NCBI RefSeq assembly: GCF_013744875.1
Contig: NZ_CP059399.1
Span: forward strand, 1,736,001 to 1,800,000
Direction: 5' to 3'
Source of the DNA: Nocardia huaxiensis
GTDB taxonomy: Bacteria > Actinomycetota > Actinomycetes > Mycobacteriales > Mycobacteriaceae
Length of the DNA stretch: 64,000 nt
Shown here: piece after piece, positions 33,574 through 44,063 of the stretch
Position numbering within the stretch: position 1 is the stretch's first letter
Layout: each line of letters opens with the position of its first letter
Made by a program: the position numbers and the translations under genes
The notes under the pieces: model-generated
Told to the model about the DNA's origin: nothing
Databases searched by the model: none
Seen by the model: the letters and a program-made list of their open reading frames with translations, nothing else

Positions 33574-36343
33574 TCGCCTGCGCCCGCCGCAACATGGCGC
33601 ACGCGTCCGCGACGTTGCCCTGCTCGGCTGCCACCCGCGCCATATTGTGCAGTGCATCGGCCTCGCCCTGCGGGTTTCCCACGCGCCGGGCAATGGACAG
33701 TGAAGCCTTGTAGTAGTGGCAGGCCCGCTCATGGTCGGCCGCACTGCGTTCCAGATGGCCGAGCCCGCGCAACGCGTCCATATTCCCCAGTGGATCGTTC
33801 ACCGCGATGGCCAGCCGCCCGGCCTGTTCGAGGTATTCCCGCGCCTCCCGCGAATTCCCCAGCGTGCGAAGGATATTGCCCAGCCCCCACAGGGCCCAGC
33901 CCTCGCCGTACCGGTCATGGATGCGCTGTGCGATGGCCAGCGCCTCCTCGTAGTACGTGCGCGCCGATTGCACCTCGCCGATCAATCGTTCCGAATGGCC
34001 GAGTCCGCGCAGCGCGTCCCCTTCGAGCTTGCGGTAGTTGATGCCACGGGCGATGCGCAGCGCGTTCACATAGTGGCGTCGCGCCGCCTCGTGATCGCCG
34101 CTCAGCCGCAGACATTCCGCCAGTCCCCATTGACCGGTGCCGATGCGCTCCGGGTCGTCCAGATCCTCGGCGACATCGAGCATGGCCTCCGAGCAGTCGC
34201 GGGCCTGCCGATAGTCGCTGACCATCCGGTGCGCCAGGCTCAGGCCGTCGAGGGCGTCGCATTCCGCGGGCTGATAGCCGATCGCGCGGGCGGTATCCAG
34301 CGCCTTGGTGAAGTTCTTCCGCGCCGTGGTGTGCTCGCCGGTGATCCACGCCAATTTGCCTCGCTCACACAGGACTTCGGCGAGGCATTGGCGATCGGGC
34401 AGGGACTGGGCCAGGGTGCGCGCCTGCCCGAAGAGGGCGGCGGCCCCCTCGTGCCGGCCGCTCAGCCGATCCACCCGGCCCAGCCCCACCAGCGCCCACG
34501 CCTCGGCCTGCCGGTCGCCGAGTTCCCGGGCGACCGTCGCCGAGCGCTCGTACAGGCGGTAGGCCGCCGACCAGCGTCCGCGCCCGCACAGGTGGGAGGC
34601 GACCAGGCGAGCCAGTTCCGCGGTTTGCGCACTCGCGCCGGCGTTTTCGACGCAGCCGACCAGGAGTTCGCGTTCCCGCGTCAGCCACGCCCTGGCCTGC
34701 GCACCGTCGGCCGGGCCGGTGGCGCGGACCGGCGAATCGGCCGGACTGGGCAGACTCGCCCGGCGGGCGACCGCGAGCGCGAAGACGACCAGGCGATCCA
34801 TGGCGGAGGGAAGGCCGTCACCGGGGTCGGCGAGCAGGCTGGCGTAGAGCTTGGTCATATCGTGCATGCGATAGTGCGAGCCGCCCGGCAGTGGATCGAG
34901 CAGGCAGGCTTCGAAAAGCCTGCGTATCAAGGTCTTCGCGCGGCCGAGAGGCACATCGGCCATAGCGGCGAGCGGCTCCGCGCTGATCTCCGGACCGGGG
35001 AACGAACCCAGCAGCCGGACCGTGCGCTGTAGTTCCGGGTCGCGCAGCCGCTGGTACCACCGTTCGAAGGTGGTGCGCACCGACTCCTCGCCGGCCGCGA
35101 AACGATCCAGAATCGATTCGGCCAGTTCGCGATTGGCGGTGTCGTCGACCGGGGTGCGGCGCAATTCCGCGGTCAAGGCCGTCAGGTCGGCGGCGCTCTC
35201 GGCCAGCATGCTGGGATCGTGGTGGGCGAGCTGACTTCCGAACAGTTTGAGCGCCAGCGGAAGACGGCCCGCCGCTTCGACTATCCGGCCGACCGCCGTG
35301 CGGTCGTACTGGCCCACCCGCAGATTGGCGAACTTCGCCAGCAGCTCCTCCGCCTCGCCCGGATCCATCACATCCAGATGCATCGGCTGGGCGCCGACCA
35401 GCTCGACCAGCCTGCCGCGGCTGGTGACCAGCACGAACGATCCCGCGGAGTCCGGTAGCAGGTCCCGCACCTGCGCAGTGTTCGCCGCATTGTCGAACAC
35501 GATCAACATGCGACGGCTGCGCATGGCCTCACGCCACTGCGCCGCCCGCCGGTCCGGCTCGGCCTCGATGGTCTCCCGCGGAACATCGATCTCCAGCAGC
35601 AGGCGCTCCAAAAGATCTGCGCTACTGCGTGGTTCACGCTTCGGTGTGAAGCCGAACAGATCCACCCAGATCGCGCCGTCCGGATACTGGCGCGCGAATT
35701 CCGTCACCGCGTAACGCGCCAGCGCCGTCTTTCCCACACCGGGAACGCCGTCCAGGACGTGCACGGGACCGCCATTGCGGTGAATATGCTGACGCACCCG
35801 CGTCTGCAGTTCGGCGCGTGCCTGCAGCCGTCCGGTGAAATGCGGTACCTCGGGCGGCAATTCGCCTTCGAAGACGGCCGAGCGATCCGTCGTCCGCTGC
35901 GCGACGGTTTCCCTGAACTCCGCCTTCACCTCCTCGGACTGATGTTCCAGGTCGGCGAGATCCAGGAGTTGATCCCAGGTGGTGCCATAGATGTTCGCCA
36001 GCGTGCGCAGGGATTCGAGGCCCGGCCGCGCGCCCTTCTCCGGGCGGATGGAGCCGTCCGGAGCGAAGGGCCACCGCTCGTACTCCGAGATTCGGCTGGC
36101 TCGCATACCGTCGCGGTCGCTGAGGGCATTGAACTCGTCTGCCACGGACTGCTGGCTGAGCTCCCGGGACAGCCGCCAGGCCACGCGCGGGCGATGGCCG
36201 CGCTGACGCAGTTCGGCGGCGAGCTGTTCGTCCAACTGTCTGCCGGTGATACCCAGGTGGTGCAGTTTGTCGCGTAGGCCGCGCCGCTCCTCCTTGTCGG
36301 CCGGGCTGCAGGGACACCCATCGCAGGTCTTACGTTTCGGCAC
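33506..36343 (-). CDS. HTH / NB-ARC / TPR STAND-type regulator
   Basis: 945 residues. The N-terminus has a Cys-rich start (TCDGCPCSP) and a helical HTH-like region (RLSRELSQQSVADEFNALSD ... SRISEYERWP, residues about 55-130). An NB-ARC ATPase follows with Walker A GVPGVGKTAL (near residue 200), Walker B RMLIVFDNA and MHDMTKLYA. The C-terminal half is about eight TPRs. Such proteins act as signal-gated regulators of secondary metabolism or as defence sensors. The trigger and target here are unknown. Divergent from the 36678 gene. Confidence 0.83.
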   Translation of the reverse strand: MPKRKTCDGCPCSPADKEERRGLRDKLHHLGITGRQLDEQLAAELRQRGHRPRVAWRLSRELSQQSVADEFNALSDRDGMRASRISEYERWPFAPDGSIRPEKGARPGLESLRTLANIYGTTWDQLLDLADLEHQSEEVKAEFRETVAQRTTDRSAVFEGELPPEVPHFTGRLQARAELQTRVRQHIHRNGGPVHVLDGVPGVGKTALARYAVTEFARQYPDGAIWVDLFGFTPKREPRSSADLLERLLLEIDVPRETIEAEPDRRAAQWREAMRSRRMLIVFDNAANTAQVRDLLPDSAGSFVLVTSRGRLVELVGAQPMHLDVMDPGEAEELLAKFANLRVGQYDRTAVGRIVEAAGRLPLALKLFGSQLAHHDPSMLAESAADLTALTAELRRTPVDDTANRELAESILDRFAAGEESVRTTFERWYQRLRDPELQRTVRLLGSFPGPEISAEPLAAMADVPLGRAKTLIRRLFEACLLDPLPGGSHYRMHDMTKLYASLLADPGDGLPSAMDRLVVFALAVARRASLPSPADSPVRATGPADGAQARAWLTRERELLVGCVENAGASAQTAELARLVASHLCGRGRWSAAYRLYERSATVARELGDRQAEAWALVGLGRVDRLSGRHEGAAALFGQARTLAQSLPDRQCLAEVLCERGKLAWITGEHTTARKNFTKALDTARAIGYQPAECDALDGLSLAHRMVSDYRQARDCSEAMLDVAEDLDDPERIGTGQWGLAECLRLSGDHEAARRHYVNALRIARGINYRKLEGDALRGLGHSERLIGEVQSARTYYEEALAIAQRIHDRYGEGWALWGLGNILRTLGNSREAREYLEQAGRLAIAVNDPLGNMDALRGLGHLERSAADHERACHYYKASLSIARRVGNPQGEADALHNMARVAAEQGNVADACAMLRRAQAITVRLRLPLRARVEERIRQLGC

Positions 36344-36677
36344 CGGGTACCTCCCGTTCGCGAGGTGGCCGATCCCCCGGGCCGCGTGGCGATCCGCGTC
36401 CCGGGGGCGGCGGTCGATCGGCCAGTTCGCACCAATTTACTTGGTGACAGCGAGGATTCGGCACGGTCCGGGGTTCACGAGCGCGCAGAATCCACCCTGG
36501 AGCTTGTGAAGTTTTTCGGATCTCGGAAGTGTTCTCGCAGGTAGGAACCTTCGGTGTGGCGTAGAAACTGCCCCGTCCGCTGGTCTCGAAGCGGACAGGG
36601 CGGCAGGTCGACCATGGAGTCATGACAGGCGGACCCGTCTGAGGGGTCGGGTCCACCGCACGCGAAGGGACCGGATC
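36344..36677. promoter_or_regulatory. Divergent promoter region with two hairpins
   Basis: 334 bp between the STAND gene and a small unknown gene. GTCCGCT (36575-36581) pairs with AGCGGAC (36590-36596), and GGACCCG (36631-36637) with CGGGTCC (36648-36654), both in the likely leader of the plus-strand gene. No coding region is evident. They could form an attenuator or protein-binding RNA. Confidence 0.4.
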
Positions 36678-37085
36678 ATGGCAATCAAGGAGACCGACTG
36701 GCTGTTGACCAGTGATGTCGCGGACGAGGCAGCGTTCCGGGTGGATGTGCCGGAACCGGAATGGGGCCGGTGGGTGCTGTCCTATCTGCCGACGTCCATG
36801 CGCGTCAGCAAGGAGCAGGCCATTGCCGGGCTGGTGCTCGCCGAGATGATTCTCATCGGATTGCTCAGGGCCGGAGGGGAATTCGACGGTGAGATGGCGG
36901 CTCTGCATGCCGATGCGCTGGGGCTGACCGTCACCGATGTCATGTGCCTGCTGGCACTGCGCGAGCAGGGGCGGGGCGCGGACGAGGGGGACGCCGGGGG
37001 ATCGTGGCGGCGGCCGGAAGGCCGGTTCGCGTCGGCCACGGTCACCCGGCGTCAGCGTCCCCGCGTCGGCGAGGGGAGGCGATGA
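36678..37085 (+). CDS. Hypothetical 135-residue protein
   Basis: Not recognised. Starts MAIKETDWLLTSDVADEAAF behind GAAGGGA. The first 95 residues look structured, with helices around AIAGLVLAEMILIGLLRAGGEF and ADALGLTVTDVMCLLALREQ; the last 40 are Arg/Gly-rich and disordered. No transmembrane segment is certain. The stop overlaps the next ATG (ATGA). It belongs to the accessory block between the two purine gene groups. Confidence 0.6.
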   Translation: MAIKETDWLLTSDVADEAAFRVDVPEPEWGRWVLSYLPTSMRVSKEQAIAGLVLAEMILIGLLRAGGEFDGEMAALHADALGLTVTDVMCLLALREQGRGADEGDAGGSWRRPEGRFASATVTRRQRPRVGEGRR

Positions 37086-37297
37086 TGATCGGGCGCTGGC
37101 TGGTTCGGTGCCTCGGGATATTCGGGGCGGTAATGGTTTTCGCGGTGATGGTCATGCTCGCGGTGGCCGGCGGATGCGGGAGCCGGGTCGGTACCGAACC
37201 CGGGCGGCCGGGGGTGTCGCCGTCGGCCGTGGCGGGGGAGTGCGCGCCGTTTTGCGGGGTCGGGGGTGATGGTCACGGGATGGGGGTTGTTTCCTGA
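37082..37297 (+). CDS. Small predicted lipoprotein or membrane protein, unknown
   Basis: 71 residues coupled to the preceding gene by ATGA. One hydrophobic segment (CLGIFGAVMVFAVMVMLAVA) ends in AGGC, which can be read as a lipobox. A short Gly/Pro-rich tail with two more Cys (ECAPFC) follows. No family recognised; translation is supported mainly by the overlap and the signal-like N-terminus. Confidence 0.5.
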   Translation: MMIGRWLVRCLGIFGAVMVFAVMVMLAVAGGCGSRVGTEPGRPGVSPSAVAGECAPFCGVGGDGHGMGVVS

Positions 37298-37428
37298 CCA
37301 AGAGTAACGAAGTTGAAACAGGTGGGGGTGTTTCCGCAATCTCTGCGCAACTCGGTGCTCATAAGGTGGATACGAGGCCGGTGGCGTGTGGGCGCGGGCG
37401 GCCCCGCAGGTGAGAGCGGGTGAGACGG

Positions 37429-38247
37429 ATGGATCTGGATACGGTCCGCGAAGTGGTGGTGGCACGGGATCGCGAGGATCTGGCCGGACTCGGGCCCGGG
37501 ACCGTCGTACTGGCCGGCGGGACCTGGCTGTACTCCGAACCGCAGGACGGGGTGGAGCGGCTCGTCGATATCACCGGGCTGGGGTGGACACCGGTCGCCA
37601 TGGATGCGGGCGGTCTGGAAATCGCCGCCACCTGCACACTCGCCCAGCTCGCGGACAGCCGGTATCCGGCGCGGTGGACGGGCACGGCGCTGTTCGGGCA
37701 GGCCTGCGGGGCGCTGCTCGCCTCGCACAAGATCCGGCGGACCGCCACCGTGGGCGGCAACGTCTGCCTGGCGCTGCCGGCCGGGGCGGTGCTGGCCGCG
37801 CTGACGGCCCTGGGTGGGTACGCGCTGGTGTGGGGGCCGCGGATGGACCGGTGGATACCGCTGTCGCAGTTCGTTTTCGGGCCGGGGAACACCCGGCTCA
37901 ATACCGGGGACATGCTGCGGGCGATTCGGATACCCGAGCCGAATCTGCGGGCCCGCACCGCATTTCGCAAGATCGCGCTCGCGCCGCTGGGGCGGTCGGG
38001 GGCGGTGGTGATGGGGCGGCGCAATCTCGACGGGAGCTGTCATCTCACGCTCAGTGCCGCCACGCGGCGTCCGGTCGTGCTGGAGTTCGACGAGGTTCCG
38101 GGCGGTAGCGAACTCACGGCAACTATCGACGCGGTGAATCCGCGACTCTGGTACGACGATCCGCACGGTAGCCCGGACTGGCGGCACCACGTCAGCACCC
38201 TGCTCGCGGCCGAGGTCGCGGCCGAACTGGCGGGAGGCGACGCATGA
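37429..38247 (+). CDS. xdhB: Xanthine dehydrogenase FAD-binding subunit
   Basis: 272 residues of the FAD_binding_5/CO_deh_flav_C type: [13 protein letters not shown] near the N-terminus, a second FAD contact [18 protein letters not shown], and [20 protein letters not shown] in the C-terminal part. Transfers electrons from the Fe-S clusters to NAD. The stop overlaps the start of the fused catalytic subunit. The ATG at 37429 follows GGGTGAGA. Confidence 0.85.
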   Translation: MDLDTVREVVVARDREDLAGLGPGTVVLAGGTWLYSEPQDGVERLVDITGLGWTPVAMDAGGLEIAATCTLAQLADSRYPARWTGTALFGQACGALLASHKIRRTATVGGNVCLALPAGAVLAALTALGGYALVWGPRMDRWIPLSQFVFGPGNTRLNTGDMLRAIRIPEPNLRARTAFRKIALAPLGRSGAVVMGRRNLDGSCHLTLSAATRRPVVLEFDEVPGGSELTATIDAVNPRLWYDDPHGSPDWRHHVSTLLAAEVAAELAGGDA

Positions 38248-41201
38248 GATTCCAGGTGGACGGCAAGCCGGTCGACAGCGCCGCACGACCCGGGCAGTGC
38301 CTGCGCACGCTCCTGCGTGAAACCGGGCATCTCGCCCCGAAGAAAGGCTGTGATGCCGGGGACTGCGGGGCCTGCACCGTGCTGGTGGACGGCGCGGCCG
38401 TGCACTCCTGCGTCTACCCCGCGCATCGCGCCGACGGACGGGCCATCACCACCGCCGCCGGGCTCGCCGGGGCCGGACCCAACGCCGTGCAGCGGAAGTT
38501 CGCCGAACACGCCGGCTTCCAATGTGGTTTCTGCACCGCGGGAATGGTCGTAACCGCCACCGACCTCGCCGCCCGCGGCGAACTCGATCCCGCCACCCTG
38601 CCCGAAACCCTCAAGGGCAACCTGTGCCGGTGCACCGGCTACCGCGCCATCGCCGATGCCCTCACCGCCGCCGCGGAGACCGCGGTGCCGCGACTGTGCA
38701 ACCAGCCCAACGATTTCCGCAGCCCGGCCACCTCACCGCTGCCCGCACTCCCGTGCCACAGCACCTCCTGCGGGACCAGCGATCGCGTCCAGATCGCGCC
38801 CGGAGCGCCCGAACCGGGCGCGCCCGGCGTCACCGGTACCGGCGCGGGCGCGCCCGCCGGAGCCCGGATCGTCACCGGCGCGGAACCGTTCACCATGGAC
38901 TTCCCGCCCGTGAGTGAAGTCCGGGACTCGGGGTACCCGCCCGATGTGTCTCCGGATGTACCCCCGAAGAACCCCTTGCATCTGGAGGTGCTGCGCAGCC
39001 CGCACGCCCATGCGCGGGTCGTGGCCGTCGAGACCACGGCCGCCGCGGCCATCCCCGGCGTGCGGGCTGTGTTGACGTTCACGGACAGCCCGGAGATCCG
39101 GTATTCGACCGCACGGCACGAGATTCGGGAGGACGATCCCGACGACACCCGGGTACTCGACCGGGTGGTGCGATTCCGAGGGCAGCGGGTGGCGGCGGTG
39201 GTCGCCGACACGCTCGCCGCCGCGCGGGCCGGATGCCGGGCGCTGCGCGTCGAATACGAAGTGCTGCCAGCGGTTTTCGAGCCGGAGCAGGCGCTGCGGG
39301 AGGGCGCGCCGCTCCTGCACGCCGGCAAAACCGCGCCCCGGATCGCCGATCCGGATCACAATGTCGTCGCCGAAATCCACGGCGGCGCCGGCGATGTGAC
39401 CGCCGCACTGGCCTCGGCAACCCATGTGGTGCACGGGGTGTGGGAGACCCAGCGAGTACAGCACGTACACCTCGAGACCCACGCCAGCGTCGGCTGGCTG
39501 GACGAGGACGGGCGGCTGGTGGTGCGCACCAGCACACAGGTGCCGTTCCTGGTGCGCGACGAACTGAGCCGGGTCTTCGGACTGCCGCGCGAGCGAGTGC
39601 GGGTGTTCGCCGCACGGGTCGGCGGCGGATTCGGCGGCAAACAGGAGATGTTCACCGAGGATCTGGTGGCCCTGGCGGTCCTGCGCACCGGTAGGCCGGT
39701 GCAGTACGAACTGACCCGCACCGACGAATTCCTCACCACCTGCCGCCATCCCATGCGGGTGGAGGTCACCGCCGGAGCCGACGCCGACGGAGGTCTCACC
39801 GCGCTCGCCGTGCAGGTCCTCGCAGACGCGGGCGCGTACGGAAACCACAGTGCCGGAGTGCTTTTCCACGGCCTCACCGAGTCCGTGGCGCTCTACCGCT
39901 GTGCCGCCAAACGGGTCGACGGCCGGTCGGTGTACACCAACAATGTGCCCTCGGGCGCGTTCCGCGGTTACGGGCTGGGGCAGGTCCAGTTCGCGATCGA
40001 ATCGGCGCTGGACGAACTGGCCCGCCGCGCCGGCCTGGACCCCTTCGAATTCCGCCGCCGCAATGTGGTCCGCCCCGGCGACGATCTCATCGGCGGATTC
40101 TGCCACCCCGAACCCGATCTCGGCATTGTCAGCTACGGCCTCGACCAGTGTCTCGACCTGGCTGAACAGGCCCTGCGGCGCGGCAACGGGGTCGCCGCGC
40201 CCGGCCCGGACTGGCTGGTCGGCGAGGGTATGGCCCCGTCCATGATCGCCACCGTCCCGCCGCGCGGTCACCGCTCCACCGCGCACGCTGCCCTGCTCGC
40301 CGACGGCACCTGCGAAATCCGGGTCGGCACAGCCGAATTCGGCAACGGGACCACCACCGTGCTGGCGCAGCTGGCCGCCACCGCCCTCGGCACGAATATC
40401 GAGCACATACGCATACGGCATGCTGACACCGACGTAACCGACTACGACACAGGCACTTTCGGATCCACCGGCATCACCGTCGCGGGCCGCGCCACCCACG
40501 CCGCCTGCGAAGCCCTGCGCCGGCGCATCCTGCGGCGCGCGGTCGCACTCACCGGCCTGCCCACCGAACTGCACACCGTCGAATCCGGCGGCGTCCGCAT
40601 CCTGGATCGCTTCCTCACCGCCGCCGACCTGGTCGCCGACGGCCCGCTGCGTGCCACCGCCACCCATGACGGCACGCCGCGCTCGGTCGCGTTCAATGTG
40701 CACGCCGTGCGCGTGGCGGTCCACCCTGGCACAGGGGAGGTCCGGATTCTGCAATCGATTCAGGCCGCCGACGCCGGCACCGTCCTCAACCCGGTGCAAT
40801 TGCGCGGCCAGGTGGAAGGCGGCGTGGCACAGGCCGTCGGCACCGCCCTCTACGAGGAGATTCGCACCGACAGTGGTGAGACGACCACGAAAACCCTACG
40901 GCACTACCATATTCCGCAGTTCGCCGACATTCCCCGCACCGAGGTCCACTTCGCCGCGACCACCGACCCGCTGGGCCCGCTGGGCGCGAAATCCATGAGC
41001 GAGTCCCCGTACAACCCGGTGGCGCCCGCCCTCGCGAATGCCATTCGTGACGCCATAGGTGTTCGGCCGCACCGGCTTCCGATGACGGCGGACCGAATCT
41101 GGAACCTGCTGCGCGCCGGTTCCCCGGCGCCGGATCAGCCGAACAGCCCGCGCACGAACGGGATCGAATCCGCCAGTGAGGCGTTCACCGTCCCGCTGTG
41201 A
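38244..41201 (+). CDS. Xanthine dehydrogenase, fused 2Fe-2S and molybdopterin subunit
   Basis: 985 residues. Residues 1-160 are the iron-sulfur subunit ([16 protein letters not shown] plant-type cluster; CGFCTAGM and NLCRCTGYR second cluster). A Pro/Ala/Gly-rich linker (about 160-220) leads to the molybdopterin subunit ([40 protein letters not shown]). The C-terminal [13 protein letters not shown] replaces the usual GVGEP but keeps a Glu. Oxidises hypoxanthine/xanthine to urate, probably. Its last 67 bp overlap the convergent lipase gene. A related aldehyde-oxidase role is possible. Confidence 0.85.
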   Translation: MRFQVDGKPVDSAARPGQCLRTLLRETGHLAPKKGCDAGDCGACTVLVDGAAVHSCVYPAHRADGRAITTAAGLAGAGPNAVQRKFAEHAGFQCGFCTAGMVVTATDLAARGELDPATLPETLKGNLCRCTGYRAIADALTAAAETAVPRLCNQPNDFRSPATSPLPALPCHSTSCGTSDRVQIAPGAPEPGAPGVTGTGAGAPAGARIVTGAEPFTMDFPPVSEVRDSGYPPDVSPDVPPKNPLHLEVLRSPHAHARVVAVETTAAAAIPGVRAVLTFTDSPEIRYSTARHEIREDDPDDTRVLDRVVRFRGQRVAAVVADTLAAARAGCRALRVEYEVLPAVFEPEQALREGAPLLHAGKTAPRIADPDHNVVAEIHGGAGDVTAALASATHVVHGVWETQRVQHVHLETHASVGWLDEDGRLVVRTSTQVPFLVRDELSRVFGLPRERVRVFAARVGGGFGGKQEMFTEDLVALAVLRTGRPVQYELTRTDEFLTTCRHPMRVEVTAGADADGGLTALAVQVLADAGAYGNHSAGVLFHGLTESVALYRCAAKRVDGRSVYTNNVPSGAFRGYGLGQVQFAIESALDELARRAGLDPFEFRRRNVVRPGDDLIGGFCHPEPDLGIVSYGLDQCLDLAEQALRRGNGVAAPGPDWLVGEGMAPSMIATVPPRGHRSTAHAALLADGTCEIRVGTAEFGNGTTTVLAQLAATALGTNIEHIRIRHADTDVTDYDTGTFGSTGITVAGRATHAACEALRRRILRRAVALTGLPTELHTVESGGVRILDRFLTAADLVADGPLRATATHDGTPRSVAFNVHAVRVAVHPGTGEVRILQSIQAADAGTVLNPVQLRGQVEGGVAQAVGTALYEEIRTDSGETTTKTLRHYHIPQFADIPRTEVHFAATTDPLGPLGAKSMSESPYNPVAPALANAIRDAIGVRPHRLPMTADRIWNLLRAGSPAPDQPNSPRTNGIESASEAFTVPL

Positions 41202-42277
41202 TCGGCCGGATAGGTGTGCAGGGTGACCGGTTGGGCGTTCGCCTGCAGTTTCGCCGCCCACAGCAGGGTCGCGGGGGTCAGCACATCGGTGTCGGTCAGG
41301 CCCTGGCCCAGGAAAAGCGGTCGGTCGTAACCGGATTCGGGCAAGCCCATGTAGCGGGTGAGCAGGCCCGGCAGGTCCGGAATCTGCGCCAGGGGGCGGC
41401 TGAACATGCTGCCCAGCGTCACGCCGGCCGCCGACAGTTCGTTGCCGAACGGTTCCAGGCACGAGGAATTGGCGCGATCGACCCAGTTCCGGCCCGAATC
41501 GTTCAGGTAGGAGTCGATATTCAGTTCCGGGTAGGTGGTGCGCAGGCCATTGAGGATGTAGAGCACGTAGGCCGTGGTGTGCGCGCCGAGCTTGATCGGC
41601 GGGACGCCCGGTCCCAGCGGCAGCAGCGCGTCCTCGATGTAGGCGGGCACGCCGGTGCCCACCGCGCCCCGGTAATCCAGTTCCGGACCGCCGAATTCGG
41701 TGGCGTAGCGCGCGGTCAGCACCGCCGCGCCGCCGCCCTGCGACTGGCCGACCACGACCCACCTGTTGGACAGCGAGTCGTACTGCCGGGTCGCGGCCTG
41801 CACCGAATCCACCACATTGTGGGCTTCGACCACGCCGTTCAGATACGGATGGTCGCCGGGCGTTCCCAGGCCCGCGTAGTCGGCGGCCACGATGGCGTAG
41901 CCCTGCTGCAACCAGGTGCCCAGGTAGGCCCAGTCGCGTTCGCGCGCTCCGGGTCCGGCGATGGAGTAGGCGCACTCGTCGCCCATGCCGATGGTGCCGT
42001 GTGCCCAGGCGATGACGGGCCAGCCGCCGGCGGGTGCGTCACCCGACGGGAAGTACACGGCGGCACTGGCGGTGGCGGGCTCGTCGCGGGCCGTGGAGGT
42101 GCGGTAGAGGAACCGTTCGGCACGCGCTGCGCCCGGGGGAGTGGCCACCGCGGCGAGCGGTTCCACGGCGGTGACCGTGCCGGTCGGGTCCGGTGCGGCG
42201 GTGGCCGGGGCGAGCCCGGCCGGGGTCAGTACCGCTGTGGCGGCGAGGGCCGCACCGGCTATCCAGCGTTTCCGCAT
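41135..42277 (-). CDS. Secreted LIP-family lipase
   Basis: 380 residues from ATG 42277 (GAGGAGA upstream), with a signal peptide ending near ATA-AP. The alpha/beta-hydrolase has [18 protein letters not shown], the nucleophile elbow GQSQGGGA, Asp in [10 protein letters not shown] and His in ADHSGTV, as in secretory lipases of the LIP/tripropeptin-hydrolase group in actinobacteria. Monocistronic, convergent with xanthine dehydrogenase. Confidence 0.86.
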   Translation of the reverse strand: MRKRWIAGAALAATAVLTPAGLAPATAAPDPTGTVTAVEPLAAVATPPGAARAERFLYRTSTARDEPATASAAVYFPSGDAPAGGWPVIAWAHGTIGMGDECAYSIAGPGARERDWAYLGTWLQQGYAIVAADYAGLGTPGDHPYLNGVVEAHNVVDSVQAATRQYDSLSNRWVVVGQSQGGGAAVLTARYATEFGGPELDYRGAVGTGVPAYIEDALLPLGPGVPPIKLGAHTTAYVLYILNGLRTTYPELNIDSYLNDSGRNWVDRANSSCLEPFGNELSAAGVTLGSMFSRPLAQIPDLPGLLTRYMGLPESGYDRPLFLGQGLTDTDVLTPATLLWAAKLQANAQPVTLHTYPADHSGTVNASLADSIPFVRGLFG

Positions 42278-42763
42278 CAGGTCTCCTCGACTGCTCGCGT
42301 AGACCGGGGCTGAACTGGCCATACGCTGAATCACGTGGGCACAGCCTAGAACTCGGCTGTCCGGTTTGTCTGGGGACCCCGGTGGCTCGCGCCACATCGA
42401 TCAAGATCACAATGGGTTGTGAAGGTGCTCACAGTCGGATGGTTCCCGGCGCGTCGCGTGTCGGTGGGCCGGATCACGCAAACAGTACGGGCGTTATGCA
42501 AAACTGCACGTCAGCGCTACCGGTGAGTAGATTCCGCCGCTGCAATTCGCAAGCAAATTTCGCAGACTTAGCAAAAGGTAGGCGAAAGCTAGCGGCGATT
42601 CACACTTGCAACAGGTAGACGCACATTTTTTCCTGTGCCATCGTGTGGAAGTACACCCCGCGGGCCTAACAAGTCTGCGAATTGCCGCTCCAGCAGTGGT
42701 CGAACAACGCGAGTGGATCGACCGGCGGGGCAACCGAGACCGAACGAAGAAGTGGAGTCAGAG
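42278..42763. promoter_or_regulatory. aceA control region with RamB-like boxes
   Basis: 486 bp without a gene. ATTCGCAAGC (42545-42554) and TTTCGCAGAC (42558-42567) resemble one half of the palindrome at the ramB promoter. TGCAAAACTGCA (42498-42509) is a further palindrome-like element, and TTAGCAAAAG lies at 42568-42577. The dense AT-rich repeats about 200 bp before aceA suggest carbon-source control by RamB. The distance leaves room for a long 5' leader. Confidence 0.45.
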
Positions 42764-44053
42764 ATGTCGAACGTCGGCACCCCGAAGACCGCTGCGGAAC
42801 TCCAGCAGGATTGGGACACCAACCCCCGCTGGAAGGGCATCACCCGCAACTACACGGCCGATCAGGTCGTGAAGCTGCAGGGCACCGTTGTCGAGGAGCA
42901 CACCCTCGCCCGTCGTGGTGCCGAGATCCTCTGGGACCTCGTCAACAACGAGGACTACATCAACTCCCTGGGCGCCCTCACCGGCAACCAGGCCGTGCAG
43001 CAGGTCCGCGCCGGCCTGAAGGCCATCTACCTGTCCGGTTGGCAGGTCGCCGGTGACGCCAACCTGTCCGGCCACACCTACCCGGACCAGTCGCTGTACC
43101 CGGCCAACTCGGTTCCGGCCGTGGTGCGTCGCATCAACAACGCGCTGCTGCGCGCCGACGAGATCGCCAAGGTCGAGGGTGACACCTCGGTCGCCAACTG
43201 GCTGGCCCCGATCGTCGCCGACGCCGAGGCCGGCTTCGGTGGCGCGCTGAACGCCTACGAGCTGCAGAAGGCCATGATCGCCGCCGGCGCCGCCGGCGTG
43301 CACTGGGAGGACCAGCTGGCCTCCGAGAAGAAGTGTGGCCACCTGGGCGGCAAGGTGCTGATCCCCACCCAGCAGCACATCCGCACCCTGACCTCCGCGC
43401 GTCTGGCCGCCGACGTCGCCGACGTGCCGTCGGTCATCATCGCCCGCACCGACGCCGAGGCCGCCACCCTCATCACCTCCGATGTGGACGAGCGCGACCG
43501 CGAGTTCCTCGACGGCACCCGCACCCCCGAGGGCTTCTTCGGTGTCAAGAACGGCATCGAGCCCTGCATCGCGCGTGCCAAGGCCTACGCCCCCTACGCC
43601 GACCTCATCTGGATGGAGACCGGCGTGCCGGACCTCGAGGTCGCGCGCAAGTTCGCCGAGTCGGTTCGCAGCGAGTTCCCGGACCAGCTGCTGGCCTACA
43701 ACTGCTCGCCGTCCTTCAACTGGAAGGCGCACCTGGACGACGCCACCATCGCGAAGTTCCAGCGCGAGCTGGGCGCCATGGGCTTCAAGTTCCAGTTCAT
43801 CACCCTGGCCGGCTTCCACTCGCTGAACTACGGCATGTTCGACCTGGCCTACGGCTACGCCCGCGAGGGCATGACCGCCTTCGTCGACCTGCAGGAGCGC
43901 GAGTTCAAGGCCGCCGCCGAGCGTGGCTTCACCGCCATCAAGCACCAGCGTGAGGTCGGCGCCGGCTACTTCGACACCATCGCCACCACGGTCGACCCCA
44001 ACACCAGCACCGCTGCGCTGAAGGGCTCCACCGAAGAGGGCCAGTTCCACTGA
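42764..44053 (+). CDS. aceA: Isocitrate lyase
   Basis: 429 residues, the length of M. tuberculosis ICL1. Cleaves isocitrate to glyoxylate and succinate in the glyoxylate shunt, needed on acetate and fatty acids. Key motifs: [17 protein letters not shown] with catalytic Cys191, NCSPSFNW and the C-terminal lid. GTGGAG precedes the ATG. The coding sequence is very biased to C/G third bases and looks highly expressed. Followed by three hairpins and then fadB2. Confidence 0.97.
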   Translation: MSNVGTPKTAAELQQDWDTNPRWKGITRNYTADQVVKLQGTVVEEHTLARRGAEILWDLVNNEDYINSLGALTGNQAVQQVRAGLKAIYLSGWQVAGDANLSGHTYPDQSLYPANSVPAVVRRINNALLRADEIAKVEGDTSVANWLAPIVADAEAGFGGALNAYELQKAMIAAGAAGVHWEDQLASEKKCGHLGGKVLIPTQQHIRTLTSARLAADVADVPSVIIARTDAEAATLITSDVDERDREFLDGTRTPEGFFGVKNGIEPCIARAKAYAPYADLIWMETGVPDLEVARKFAESVRSEFPDQLLAYNCSPSFNWKAHLDDATIAKFQRELGAMGFKFQFITLAGFHSLNYGMFDLAYGYAREGMTAFVDLQEREFKAAAERGFTAIKHQREVGAGYFDTIATTVDPNTSTAALKGSTEEGQFH

Positions 44054-44063
44054 GAACCCACCA

